A program made the translations under genes and the position numbers. Positions 8,575 through 16,357 of a stretch of DNA of 64,000 nucleotides are shown piece after piece. The notes below the pieces were generated by a model. It was given only the letters and a program-made list of their open reading frames with translations, was not told the DNA's origin and ran no database searches. Numbering within the stretch: the stretch's first letter is position 1; each line of letters starts with the position of its first letter. Source of the stretch: Mycolicibacterium grossiae (GTDB lineage: Bacteria; Actinomycetota; Actinomycetes; Mycobacteriales; Mycobacteriaceae); NCBI RefSeq assembly GCF_008329645.1, contig NZ_CP043474.1, forward strand, positions 1,178,001 through 1,242,000, in the 5' to 3' direction.

Positions 8575-9456
8575 CTAGGTGACGGCGTCGACGAGGCCCC
8601 AGGCGAGCGCGGTGGCGGCGTCGATCGTCGCTCCGCTGAGCACCAGGTAGGCGGTGCGCCACCGGCCGATCCGGCGGGTGATGCTCACCGTGCCACCGGC
8701 GCCCGGCAGCAGGCCCAGCGCGAGTTCGGGCAGCCCGAGCGTGGCGTCGGCTAGGCAGGTGACGTGACCGCAGAACGCCGCCATCTCCAGGCCGCTGCCG
8801 AGCACCTGACCGTGCACCTCGGCGCGGCAGGCGGGGCCGAGGCGGGCGGCGATCTCGTCGAGGACCAGCGCCGGTGAGTGCCGGGTGCGTGCGAGGTGCG
8901 CCGAGGCCGGGTCGGTGAAGCTGCCGAACTCCGCGAGATCGCCTCCGCTGCAGAAGGATCGGCCGTTGCCGGAGAGCACCACCTCGGTGACCGACGGGTC
9001 GACGCGCGCGACCTCGAGCGCCTCCAACAGCGCCGCGCGCGCCGGCGTCGAGAAGGCGTTGTGCCGGGCCGGACGGTTGAACCGGACGTGCAGCGTGCCG
9101 CCGTCGCGGTCGGCGACGACGGGGTCCGGTTCGACCGGCGCCGACGCCGGGCCGCGCTCGGCCAGCCAGCGGGCGAACTCGGGACCGGCCTGCAACGTCG
9201 AGTAGGCCAGCGATTCGGTGACCACGCCGCCGAACGCCGGCGCCGCCGGGTCGACCGCGCGCAGCACGTCGTCGCAGACCGCCGCGGCGTGCGGCCACCG
9301 GGCGACGCGCTCGCGCAGCAGCGTCAGCGTCGCCTCGACCGACGGCACGGTGACCACGCGCCGATCCTCGCTCGGCTGCTCGGCCAGCGAGAAGGTGGCG
9401 TCCTCGGCGGTGGCCGCGGCGACGAGCGTCCCGTCGGCGACGCTGAGGTGGATCAC
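8575..9456 (-). CDS. Enoyl-CoA hydratase/isomerase family protein with N-terminal extension
   Basis: A 293-residue crotonase-type protein. The crotonase core starts only at about residue 125 (LHVRFNRPARHNAFS) and contains the two oxyanion-hole loops GNGRSFCSGGDL and GQVLGSGLEMAAF. The first ~110 residues have no familiar domain. The sequence ends at ALAWGLVDAVT, so the usual C-terminal helical region (about 60 residues) is missing. The GTG start at 9456 overlaps the fadD stop as GTGA, so it is the second gene of a fadD-ech operon. Likely hydration or isomerisation of acyl-CoA esters; the exact reaction is open. Confidence 0.78.
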   Translation of the reverse strand: MIHLSVADGTLVAAATAEDATFSLAEQPSEDRRVVTVPSVEATLTLLRERVARWPHAAAVCDDVLRAVDPAAPAFGGVVTESLAYSTLQAGPEFARWLAERGPASAPVEPDPVVADRDGGTLHVRFNRPARHNAFSTPARAALLEALEVARVDPSVTEVVLSGNGRSFCSGGDLAEFGSFTDPASAHLARTRHSPALVLDEIAARLGPACRAEVHGQVLGSGLEMAAFCGHVTCLADATLGLPELALGLLPGAGGTVSITRRIGRWRTAYLVLSGATIDAATALAWGLVDAVT

Positions 9457-10973
9457 GAGTACTTCTTGATCAACTCCTGCTTGTACAGCTTGCCGGTGTC
9501 GGTGCGCGGCAGCTGCGGCTCGAAGGAGATCGAGCGGGGGCACTTGTAGTGGGTGAGCCGGTCGCGCAGCCAGGCGGTCAGCTCGGCGGCGAACTCCTCG
9601 GTGGCGTCGGCCGGATCCACCGGCTGTACGACGGCCTTGACGCTCTGCCCCATCTCGTCGTCCGGGATGCCGAACACCGCGGCGTCCATCACCCGGGGAT
9701 GGGTGACGAGCATGTTCTCCGCCTCCTGCGGATAGATGTTCACGCCGCCGGAGATGATCATGTGGTGCCGGCGGTCGGTGAGGTACAGGTAGCCCTCGTC
9801 GTCCACGTACCCGATGTCGCCCACCGTCTTCCAGCCGCGGGCGTCGCGGGACGAGGCGGTCTTGTCCGGGTCGTTGAGGTACTCGAAGTCGAAGCCGCCC
9901 TCGAAGTAGATCTCGCCGGGTTCGCCCGGCGGTAGCTCGTTGCCGTTCTCGTCGAGGATGTGCACCGGGCCCGCCATCGAGCGGCCGACGGAGCCGGGGT
10001 GGGTGAGCCACTCCTCGGCGGTGATCAGCGTAGAACCGTGCGCCTCAGAGGAGGCGTAGTACTCGTCGATGATCGGGCCCCACCAGTCGATCATCTGCTT
10101 CTTGATCTCCACCGGGCACGGGGCGGCGGCGTGCATGACCCGCTCCAGGCTCGACACGTCGTACGAATCCCGCACGGATTGCGGCAGTTTCAGCATCCGG
10201 GTGAACATGACGGGCACGAACTGGCCGTGCGTAACCCGGTGCCGCTGAATCGCCTCCAGGGTGCCCTCGGCGTCGAACTTGTCCAGCACGACGGTGGTGA
10301 TGCCGGCGGCCTGCACCTGCATCGACCACACCGACGGCGCCGTGTGGTACAGCGGCGCGGGGCTGAGGTACACCGCGTCGGGGTGCATCCAGAACCCGAT
10401 GAGCGCGGCCATCAGGCCGGGCGACTCCGACGGCGGCACGTGCGGCAGCGCGCGCTTGATGCCCTTCGGCCGGCCGGTGGTCCCCGACGAGTACTGCAGC
10501 AGGTCGCCTTCGATCTCGTCGTCGATCGGGGTCTCGGGATGTCCGGTGACGGCCTCCGGGTAGCGCTGCCAGCCGTCGAGGTCGCCGTCGGCGATCAGCA
10601 GCACCGCGGGCAGACCGTTCGGCAGGTGCTCGGCGAGGTTCTCCAGCGTCTTGGTCAGCGCGGCCGACCCGACGATGGCCTTGGCCGCGCTGTTGTCGAT
10701 GATGTACGCCGCCTCGGCCGCGGTCAGGTGGGTGTTGATCGGCACGTAGTACAGGCCCGACCGCCGCGCCGCCCACATGACGGCGTGCATGTGCGGGTTG
10801 TTCTCCATGAGGATCGCGACCGCGTCACCCTCCACCAGACCCGCGGCGCGGAAGTGGTGCGCCAGTTGATTGGCGCGGGCTTCCAGTTGCCCGAAGGTGA
10901 CGACCGCACCCGACGGATGCATCACGACGGCGGGCTTGTCGGGAGTGGCGGCGGCGGTGTCGCGGATCTGCAT
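9453..10973 (-). CDS. fadD4: Acyl-CoA synthetase, FadD4-like
   Basis: A 506-residue AMP-forming ligase (ANL superfamily) that activates carboxylic acids to CoA thioesters. The P-loop-like A3 motif YSSGTTGRPKG, the A5-type YYASSEAHG, the A7/A8 region GWKTVGDIGYVDDEGYLYLTDR and the C-terminal lysine in RTDTGKLYKQEL are present. The ATG at 10973 gives a normal FadD N-terminus (MQIRDTAAATPDKPAVV). It sits divergently across a 253-bp regulatory region from a dioxygenase-like gene and leads the operon with the crotonase. Context with fadE3 and the MaoC protein matches fadD4 (Rv0214), although nadR and Rv0213c are absent here. Confidence 0.88.
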   Translation of the reverse strand: MQIRDTAAATPDKPAVVMHPSGAVVTFGQLEARANQLAHHFRAAGLVEGDAVAILMENNPHMHAVMWAARRSGLYYVPINTHLTAAEAAYIIDNSAAKAIVGSAALTKTLENLAEHLPNGLPAVLLIADGDLDGWQRYPEAVTGHPETPIDDEIEGDLLQYSSGTTGRPKGIKRALPHVPPSESPGLMAALIGFWMHPDAVYLSPAPLYHTAPSVWSMQVQAAGITTVVLDKFDAEGTLEAIQRHRVTHGQFVPVMFTRMLKLPQSVRDSYDVSSLERVMHAAAPCPVEIKKQMIDWWGPIIDEYYASSEAHGSTLITAEEWLTHPGSVGRSMAGPVHILDENGNELPPGEPGEIYFEGGFDFEYLNDPDKTASSRDARGWKTVGDIGYVDDEGYLYLTDRRHHMIISGGVNIYPQEAENMLVTHPRVMDAAVFGIPDDEMGQSVKAVVQPVDPADATEEFAAELTAWLRDRLTHYKCPRSISFEPQLPRTDTGKLYKQELIKKYS

Positions 10974-11025
10974 GACCTGACTGTACGACGGGCCCTCACC
11001 GGCGCGGACGCCGACGCCCGAAAAA

Positions 11026-11041
11026 CTTGACGCGCGTCAAG
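11026..11041. promoter_or_regulatory. Perfect 16-bp palindrome, candidate operator of fadD4
   Basis: CTTGACGCGCGTCAAG is identical to its reverse complement. It lies 53 bp upstream of the fadD4 start in the divergent region, where a repressor of the TetR or GntR type would bind. Which protein binds is not shown by the sequence. Confidence 0.5.
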
Positions 11042-11166
11042 AGTGCGCTTCACCAGTGTGTGTCACGCGTTGTGGCAGCTGCGTTGCAGCAACGTCAAAA
11101 GCCATTGCGATATCCGCCTCACAACACGGTTTATGCAGTTGAAAGACTTTACTGATCCCATAGGAC

Positions 11167-11194
11167 TTGTTGCGCACACGGTTTTGGTTAATAC
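11167..11194 (+). promoter_or_regulatory. Candidate sigma-A-like promoter
   Basis: TTGTTG at 11167-11172 and TAATAC at 11189-11194 are separated by 16 bp within an AT-richer stretch about 30 bp before the ATG at 11227. This would drive the dioxygenase-like gene. Confidence 0.4.
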
Positions 11195-11226
11195 TCACTG
11201 GTAACCGAGTGACAGGGGTGCCCGCC

Positions 11227-11982
11227 ATGACCGTGACGTCGACCGATCGTCGGCACGCCGTGTCCGCCGACCTGCAGGGCGCCGAGGACCGCGTCGCCGC
11301 ACGGATCGCCGACGCCGGCTACGCCCGGCTCACCGACGCCGTCGACCGGCCCTGGCTGCGCGCCGCCCACGACCTCGCCACGGCCGTCAACCGCCCCGGT
11401 GCACAGGAGGTGCTCCTCGAGGGCCTGACCGCGGCCGACGGCGATGCCATCGACGCGGTGCTCACCGACCGCGCGCTGACCGACTTCCTCGAGGGCGTCG
11501 CCACCCGCCTGCACCCCGCCGCCGATCCGGACGACCGGCACGTCGACGTGTCGTTGCGCGTCGTCAACGGACCCGACCAGCACGACGGCCCGCTGTGGTT
11601 CCACTACGACGCCACGGTCCTGACCGTCGTCTTCCCGATCGACATCCCGGTGGCCGCACCCGGCGAATCCGGAGAGCTGGTGCTCTACCCCAACCGGCGG
11701 CCGTTCCGGCGGTTCGTGCTCACCAACATCGTCGAGAAGATGGTCATGCAGAGCGACGTCTACCGGCGTCGCCACTCACCAGCGCAGCCCGCCACCGTGG
11801 TGCCGCTGGAACCCGGCAGTGCCTACGTGTTCTCCGGCTACCGGTCGTACCACGCGACGCTGCCGTGCCCGGTGGGCACGCGGCGCGTCACGCTGATGGT
11901 GCACTACAAGGACGCCCACTCGGGCAGCCGGCTGCTCCGCGGCTCGAAGGGCCTCTACCACCGGCTCATCGGCAAGGACTGA
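11227..11982 (+). CDS. 2OG-Fe(II)-dioxygenase-like (double-stranded beta-helix) protein
   Basis: A 251-residue protein that I do not recognise by name. The pattern resembles a jelly-roll iron oxygenase: HYDA offers the H-x-D pair, the distal His would be in SYHATLPC, and the Arg pair in RRVTLMVHY could bind a co-substrate carboxylate. The core beta-strands (TVVFPIDIP, GELVLYPN, GSAYVFSGYRSY) are in the expected order between residues 115 and 235. The ATG at 11227 is chosen over earlier TTG/GTG codons because GGGGTG precedes it. It is monocistronic and divergent from fadD4, so a link to acyl-CoA metabolism is possible but unproven. Confidence 0.6.
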   Translation: MTVTSTDRRHAVSADLQGAEDRVAARIADAGYARLTDAVDRPWLRAAHDLATAVNRPGAQEVLLEGLTAADGDAIDAVLTDRALTDFLEGVATRLHPAADPDDRHVDVSLRVVNGPDQHDGPLWFHYDATVLTVVFPIDIPVAAPGESGELVLYPNRRPFRRFVLTNIVEKMVMQSDVYRRRHSPAQPATVVPLEPGSAYVFSGYRSYHATLPCPVGTRRVTLMVHYKDAHSGSRLLRGSKGLYHRLIGKD

Positions 11983-12010
11983 CGCGCGGGCCGCGGGGGG
12001 CCCGCGCGTC
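11981..12010 (+). terminator. Strong hairpin overlapping the dioxygenase-like stop codon
   Basis: GACGCGCGGGCC at 11981-11992 pairs perfectly with its complement at 11999-12010 around a 6-base loop (GCGGGG). The stem begins inside the TGA stop at 11980-11982. GC-rich, without a U-tract. Confidence 0.7.
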
Positions 12011-12049
12011 TACGACTACTCCGCCTCACCCGTCGAGCGGGTTCCTCCT

Positions 12050-12067
12050 CGGGCCCTGGGGGGCCCG
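12050..12067. terminator. Hairpin in repeat copy 1
   Basis: CGGGCCC and GGGCCCG pair across a TGGG loop. It serves the convergent pckG and dioxygenase-like genes. Confidence 0.6.
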
Positions 12068-12106
12068 CATCGTCACTCCGCCTCACCCGTCGAGCGGGTT
12101 CCTCCT

Positions 12107-12124
12107 CGGGCCCTGGGGGGCCCG
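12107..12124. terminator. Hairpin in repeat copy 2
   Basis: This is the identical stem-loop 57 bp further on, giving three hairpins in a row between the two convergent genes. Confidence 0.6.
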
Positions 12125-12129
12125 CATCG

Positions 12130-13956
12130 TCACTTCGCCTCAGCCAGCCGGGTCTTCAGCGCGTCGAACTCGTCCTTGATGCCGGTCGGCAGCTTCTCGC
12201 CGACGAACTCGAACCACTCCTCGATCAGCGGCAGCTCGCTGCGCCACTCCTCGGGGTTCACTGCGAGCGCCTCGTCCACGTCCGCGGCGTCGACGTCCAG
12301 GCCGGACAGGTCGAGGTCCTCGGCGCGCGGCACGATGCCGATCGGGGTGCTCTTGCCGTCGGCCTGGTGCTCGATGCGCTCCACCGCCCACTTCAGCACG
12401 CGGCTGTTCTCCCCGAAGCCCGGCCACAGGAAGCGGCCGTCGTCGCCGCGGCGGAACCAGTTGACGAAGAACACCTTCGGCAGCTGCGACTCGTCGGCCT
12501 GCTTGCCGATGTTGATCCAGTGCTGAAAGTAGTCGCCGACGTTGTAGCCGAGGAACGGCAGCATGGCCATCGGGTCACGCCGCACGGTGCCGACCTTGCC
12601 CTCCGCGGCCGCGGTCTGCTCGGACCCGAGGGTGGCGCCGATGAACACGCCGTGCTGCCAGTCGCGGGCCTCGGTGATCAGCGGCACCGTCGTCTTGCGG
12701 CGGCCACCGAACAGGATCGCCGAGATCGGCACGCCCTGCGGGTCGTCCCACTCCGGCGCCAGCGTCGGGCACTGCGAGATCGGGGTGCAGTAGCGCGAGT
12801 TCGGGTGCGCCGCCTTGTCCTCCGACTCGCGGTACCAGTCGTTGCCCTTCCAGTCGATCAGGTGGTCGGGGTCGCCCTCCAGACCCTCCCACCACACGTC
12901 GCCGTCGTCGGTCTTCGCCACGTTGGTGAAGACGGTGTTGCCGGCGGCGATCGTCTTCATCGCGTTCGGGTTCGAGTCCCAGTTGGTGCCGGGCGCCACG
13001 CCGAAGAAGCCGAACTCGGGGTTGGTGGCGTACAGCCGGCCGTCCTTGCCGAACCGCATCCACGCGATGTCGTCACCGACGGTCTCGGCCCGCCAGCCCG
13101 GAATGGTGGGCTGCAGCATCGCGAGGTTGGTCTTGCCGCACGCCGACGGGAACGCCGCGGCCACGTAGTAGGCCTTGTTCTCCGGCGAGATCAGCTTGAG
13201 GATCAGCATGTGTTCGGCGAGCCAGCCCTCGTCGTGCGCCATGGCCGAGGCGATGCGCAGCGAGTAGCACTTCTTCCCCAGCAGCGCGTTGCCGCCGTAC
13301 CCCGAGCCGAAGCTCCAGATCTCGCGGGTCTCCGGGAAGTGGGTGATGTACTTCGTGTCGTTGCACGGCCACGGGACGTCCGCCTGGCCCTCGTCGAGCG
13401 GCGCACCGATCGAGTGCAGCGCCTTGACGAAGAAGCCGTCGTCGCCGATCTTGTCGAGCGCGCTGGCGCCCATCCGCGTCATCGTGCGCATCGAGACGAC
13501 CACGTACTCCGAGTCGGTGATCTCGACGCCCAGCTTCGGGTCCTCCGCGTCCAGCGGACCCATGCAGAACGGCACCACCCACATCGTGCGGCCGCGCATG
13601 CAGCCGCGGTACAGGTCGGTCATGATGCCGCGCATCTCGGCCGGGTCCATCCAGTTGTTGGTCGGACCCGCGTCCTCCTCGCGCTGACTGCAGATGAACG
13701 TGCGCGACTCGACGCGCGCCACGTCCGACGGGTCCGAGAGCGCCAGGTAGGAGTTCGGCTGCTTCTCCTCGTTGAGCTTCTGGAAGGTGCCCGCGGCGAC
13801 GAGGTGCTCGGCGAGGCGGTCGTACTCCTCCTGCGAGCCGTCGGCGAACACGACGCGCTCCGGTTGGGTCAGCTCGGCGACCTCGCGAACCCAGGCCAGC
13901 AGCCCTTCGTGCTTGGTGGGTGCCGTGTCCAATCCGGGAATGGTCGCTGAGGTCAT
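12130..13956 (-). CDS. pckG: Phosphoenolpyruvate carboxykinase (GTP)
   Basis: A 608-residue cytosolic enzyme that converts oxaloacetate and GTP to phosphoenolpyruvate, GDP and CO2, the entry to gluconeogenesis. The kinase-1 loop with the reactive Cys is [23 protein letters not shown], the substrate-binding [14 protein letters not shown] and the GTP-binding-side segment [20 protein letters not shown] are present. Length matches the GTP-dependent family. ATG 13956 ([14 protein letters not shown]) is preceded by GGAGAC at a good distance; the upstream in-frame GTG at 13971 is less likely. Ortholog of M. tuberculosis pckA (Rv0211), and in the same neighbourhood. Confidence 0.97.
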   Translation of the reverse strand: MTSATIPGLDTAPTKHEGLLAWVREVAELTQPERVVFADGSQEEYDRLAEHLVAAGTFQKLNEEKQPNSYLALSDPSDVARVESRTFICSQREEDAGPTNNWMDPAEMRGIMTDLYRGCMRGRTMWVVPFCMGPLDAEDPKLGVEITDSEYVVVSMRTMTRMGASALDKIGDDGFFVKALHSIGAPLDEGQADVPWPCNDTKYITHFPETREIWSFGSGYGGNALLGKKCYSLRIASAMAHDEGWLAEHMLILKLISPENKAYYVAAAFPSACGKTNLAMLQPTIPGWRAETVGDDIAWMRFGKDGRLYATNPEFGFFGVAPGTNWDSNPNAMKTIAAGNTVFTNVAKTDDGDVWWEGLEGDPDHLIDWKGNDWYRESEDKAAHPNSRYCTPISQCPTLAPEWDDPQGVPISAILFGGRRKTTVPLITEARDWQHGVFIGATLGSEQTAAAEGKVGTVRRDPMAMLPFLGYNVGDYFQHWINIGKQADESQLPKVFFVNWFRRGDDGRFLWPGFGENSRVLKWAVERIEHQADGKSTPIGIVPRAEDLDLSGLDVDAADVDEALAVNPEEWRSELPLIEEWFEFVGEKLPTGIKDEFDALKTRLAEAK

Positions 13957-13998
13957 CGGAGTCTCCTGCACGCCGTCGCGGTCATCGATTGATCGAGG

Positions 13999-14026
13999 TT
14001 AACCCGCGTGACATACCCGCGGTTAA
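13999..14026. promoter_or_regulatory. Imperfect inverted repeat upstream of pckG
   Basis: TTAACCCGCG at 13999-14008 faces CGCGGTTAA at 14018-14026, differing by one extra C. It lies 43-70 bp upstream of the pckG start and could be a regulator site. No regulator is encoded next to it. Confidence 0.35.
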
Positions 14027-14104
14027 TCAGGATCATGTCCGATCCCTCACAGGAACGATTCAGATGTCCAGAACTGACGCGCACGTGCGAATACGCAGGT
14101 CATG

Positions 14105-14740
14105 TTACTCGCGAGTTCGCCTCCGCAGCGCGACGAGCAGGTCCACCTCCAGCGCCGCGGACCGGCTGACGATGACGGCGTCACCGTGCGAGCGAACCGT
14201 CGCCGCCACCTCGGCCGCCCACCGGTCGAGCACCGCCCGGGTGTGCAGCAGCCCCCGCGCGAAGACCAGCCACAGCGCCGTCAGGACCCCCACCGCCCCA
14301 CCGGCCAGCAGCCCGGGCACGCCGACGTCGGACAGCAACCGGCCGGCCCCCAAGGCGACCCCGAGCGCGAAACCCAGACCGATGACCGCCAGCAGCGCCG
14401 TCTCCAGCGGTGGGCGGCGCAGCACCGGGGGCGGGACCGGGCCGACCGGCGGATCGTCGGGCGCCGGACGCGGGAGCGGCGCCCCCCATCGGTCCGAGAG
14501 CCGTGCGGCGTCGGCCGTCAGCTCCTCAGCGATGCGTTCCACCAGGTGCGCGGCGTCGCGGCGCACCCGGAACTCGAATTGCTCGGCGCCGCGTCGTCCG
14601 GTGTCGGCGGCCGCCCGGCGCCACCGGTCCAGCGCGACCGCGCACTCCGCGCGCCACCACTGTCCGCGGTGCACGCGGCTCTGCGCCACCCCGTGACGCA
14701 CCAGCAGGGCGTCGGCGCCGCTGCCGGTCCGCGACTCCAC
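14105..14740 (-). CDS. Hypothetical membrane protein with two transmembrane segments
   Basis: I do not recognise this gene. From the GTG at 14740 it encodes 211 residues: an Arg-rich soluble half (about 1-100), a Pro-rich hinge (RPAPDDPPVGPVPPP), two hydrophobic helices (ALLAVIGLGFALGVALGAG and a second containing GVLTALWLVFARGLL), and a short basic tail. Earlier in-frame starts reach 14812 but add little. It sits between pckG and the divergent trmB, where M. tuberculosis has Rv0209/Rv0210, to which it shows no obvious likeness. Confidence 0.6.
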   Translation of the reverse strand: MESRTGSGADALLVRHGVAQSRVHRGQWWRAECAVALDRWRRAAADTGRRGAEQFEFRVRRDAAHLVERIAEELTADAARLSDRWGAPLPRPAPDDPPVGPVPPPVLRRPPLETALLAVIGLGFALGVALGAGRLLSDVGVPGLLAGGAVGVLTALWLVFARGLLHTRAVLDRWAAEVAATVRSHGDAVIVSRSAALEVDLLVALRRRTRE

Positions 14741-14857
14741 CCGGCCATCGTCGCACCGGCGCACGGACCCGCCGTACGCCTCTTTCCTCGCGATGCAAGG
14801 GAAGGCAGGCATCTATTTCGCATCAATCCGTCCCACGATGCGGGTACCCGGACCGCG

Positions 14858-15628
14858 ATGAGCGACGATGGACCGATGCATGCCCAGCGCGAGGACGCGG
14901 CCCCCGACGCCGCCGCCCCCGCGCACCCCTACCCGCGCGTGACCAGCTTCCGCTCCCGGCGGTCGACGCTGTCGGACCGCCAGCAGCAGACCTGGGACCG
15001 GCGCTGGCCCGAACTGGGCACGCAGGCCCGCGACACCGACGGCACCCCGCACGGACCGCTCGACACCGCCTCGTGGTTCGGTCGCCGCGCGCCGGTGGTG
15101 CTGGAGATCGGCTGCGGAGCCGGCATCTCGACGCTCGCGATGGCCATCGCCGAACCCCACCTCGACGTCCTGGCCGTCGAGGTCTACCGCAAGGGGCTGG
15201 CTCAGCTGCTCGGCGGCGTCGACCGCGAGGGCCTCACCAACGTGCGCTTCATCCGCGGCGACGGCGTCGACGTCCTCGAGCACATGATCGCGCCCGACAC
15301 GCTGACCGGCGTGCGAGTCTTCTTCCCCGACCCGTGGCCCAAGGCGCGGCACCACAAGCGCCGCCTGCTGCAGGCGCCGACGTTCGCGCTGATCGCCGAC
15401 CGACTGCAGGTCGGCGGCGTGCTGCACGCCGCCACCGACCACGCCGGCTACGCCGAGTGGATCGCCGACGTCGGCGACGCCGAGGCGCGGCTGAGCCGGG
15501 TGGACCCCGCCCGCATCGCGGCCGGGGACGTCCCGATGTCGGTGCGCCGCCCGGAGACCAAGTACGAGGCCAGAGGGCTGCGCGCCGGCAGCGCGATCAC
15601 CGAGTTCCTGTGGGAGAAGCGGTCGTGA
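14858..15628 (+). CDS. trmB: tRNA (guanine-N7)-methyltransferase TrmB
   Basis: A 256-residue SAM-dependent methyltransferase that makes m7G46 in tRNA. The SAM motif LEIGCGAGIS and the family signature FFPDPWPKARHHKRR are clear, and the C-terminal RRPETKYEARG completes the family pattern. ATG 14858 (MSDDGPMHAQRED) is the first start after the divergent region; ATG 14876 is the alternative. The stop overlaps the next gene as GTGA, giving a trmB-NYN pair upstream of mmpL3, the same order as Rv0208c-Rv0207c-mmpL3. Confidence 0.95.
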   Translation: MSDDGPMHAQREDAAPDAAAPAHPYPRVTSFRSRRSTLSDRQQQTWDRRWPELGTQARDTDGTPHGPLDTASWFGRRAPVVLEIGCGAGISTLAMAIAEPHLDVLAVEVYRKGLAQLLGGVDREGLTNVRFIRGDGVDVLEHMIAPDTLTGVRVFFPDPWPKARHHKRRLLQAPTFALIADRLQVGGVLHAATDHAGYAEWIADVGDAEARLSRVDPARIAAGDVPMSVRRPETKYEARGLRAGSAITEFLWEKRS

Positions 15629-16305
15629 GCCTCACCGAGGACGTGGAGGTCGCCGACGCGGCGCCCGCGACGGGCGGTCCGCAGCGGGTCCTGCTCGTCT
15701 GGGATGCGCCCAACCTCGACATGGGCCTCGGAGCCATCCTCGGCGGCCGCCCCACCGCCGCCCACCGGCCACGCTTCGACGCGCTGGGCCGCTGGCTGCT
15801 GCACCAGACCGCCGACCTCTCGGCCGCCCGGGACGACGACCGGGTGGCGCTGGAGCCGGAGGCCACCGTCTTCACCAACATCGCCCCGGGCAGCGCCGAG
15901 GTCGTGCGGCCGTGGGTGGAGGCGCTGCGCAACGTCGGCTTCGCGGTATTCGCGAAGCCGAAGATCGAGGACGACAGCGACGTCGACGCCGACATGCTGG
16001 ACCACATCGCGCTGCGACGCAGCGAGGGGTTGGCGGCCCTCTACGTCGCCTCCGCCGACGGTCAGGCGTTCCGACAGCCGCTGGAGGAGATCGCCCGCGG
16101 CGGCGTCGGCGTGCACGTCCTGGGATTTCGCGAACATGCCAGTTGGGCGTTAGCGTCGGATACCTTGGAGTTCGTCGACCTCGAGGACATTCCCAATGTC
16201 TTCAGGGAGCCGCTACCGCGAATCGGCCTCGATTCGCTGCCCGAGCAGGGGGCATGGTTGCAGCCCTTCCGGCCGCTGTCCGCACTGCTGACCTCGCGCG
16301 TGTGA
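15625..16305 (+). CDS. NYN-domain (PIN-like) protein, Rv0207c-like
   Basis: A 226-residue protein with a NYN nuclease-like fold: the first acidic site is in LLVWDAPNLDMGLG, the middle one in DDSDVDADMLDHIAL and the last in ALYVASADGQAF, placed as expected for a metal-dependent RNA-processing PIN-like domain. The C-terminal 50 residues form a linker (SLPEQGAWLQPFRPLSALL). It is coupled to trmB by a GTGA overlap, which fits a role in RNA metabolism. The activity is inferred from the fold only. Confidence 0.75.
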   Translation: MSLTEDVEVADAAPATGGPQRVLLVWDAPNLDMGLGAILGGRPTAAHRPRFDALGRWLLHQTADLSAARDDDRVALEPEATVFTNIAPGSAEVVRPWVEALRNVGFAVFAKPKIEDDSDVDADMLDHIALRRSEGLAALYVASADGQAFRQPLEEIARGGVGVHVLGFREHASWALASDTLEFVDLEDIPNVFREPLPRIGLDSLPEQGAWLQPFRPLSALLTSRV

Positions 16306-16357
16306 CGAATCGACAGCGGAGGCCGACAAACGTGAGAAGACGACAGAGGAGTTGAAC

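Larger units (their letters stand above)
12018..12131. repeat. Two tandem 57-bp direct repeats
   Basis: The 57-bp unit at 12018-12074 is repeated exactly at 12075-12131, and a degenerate third start (ACTTCGCCTCAG) runs on into the end of pckG. Each unit contains its own terminator-like hairpin. The repeats lie between convergent stop codons and encode nothing obvious. Confidence 0.9.

Noticed and set aside
12018..12131. The 57-bp repeats as a CRISPR array
   Set aside because: There are only two contiguous identical units without spacers, and no cas genes.
12367..13950. A 527-residue plus-strand open frame over pckG
   Set aside because: It is antisense to a clear PEP carboxykinase and is Arg/Val/His-rich without a domain.
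16352..16354. TTG as start of mmpL3
   Set aside because: It directly touches the AGGAG Shine-Dalgarno; GTG 16358 has the right spacing and gives the conserved MFAWW start.
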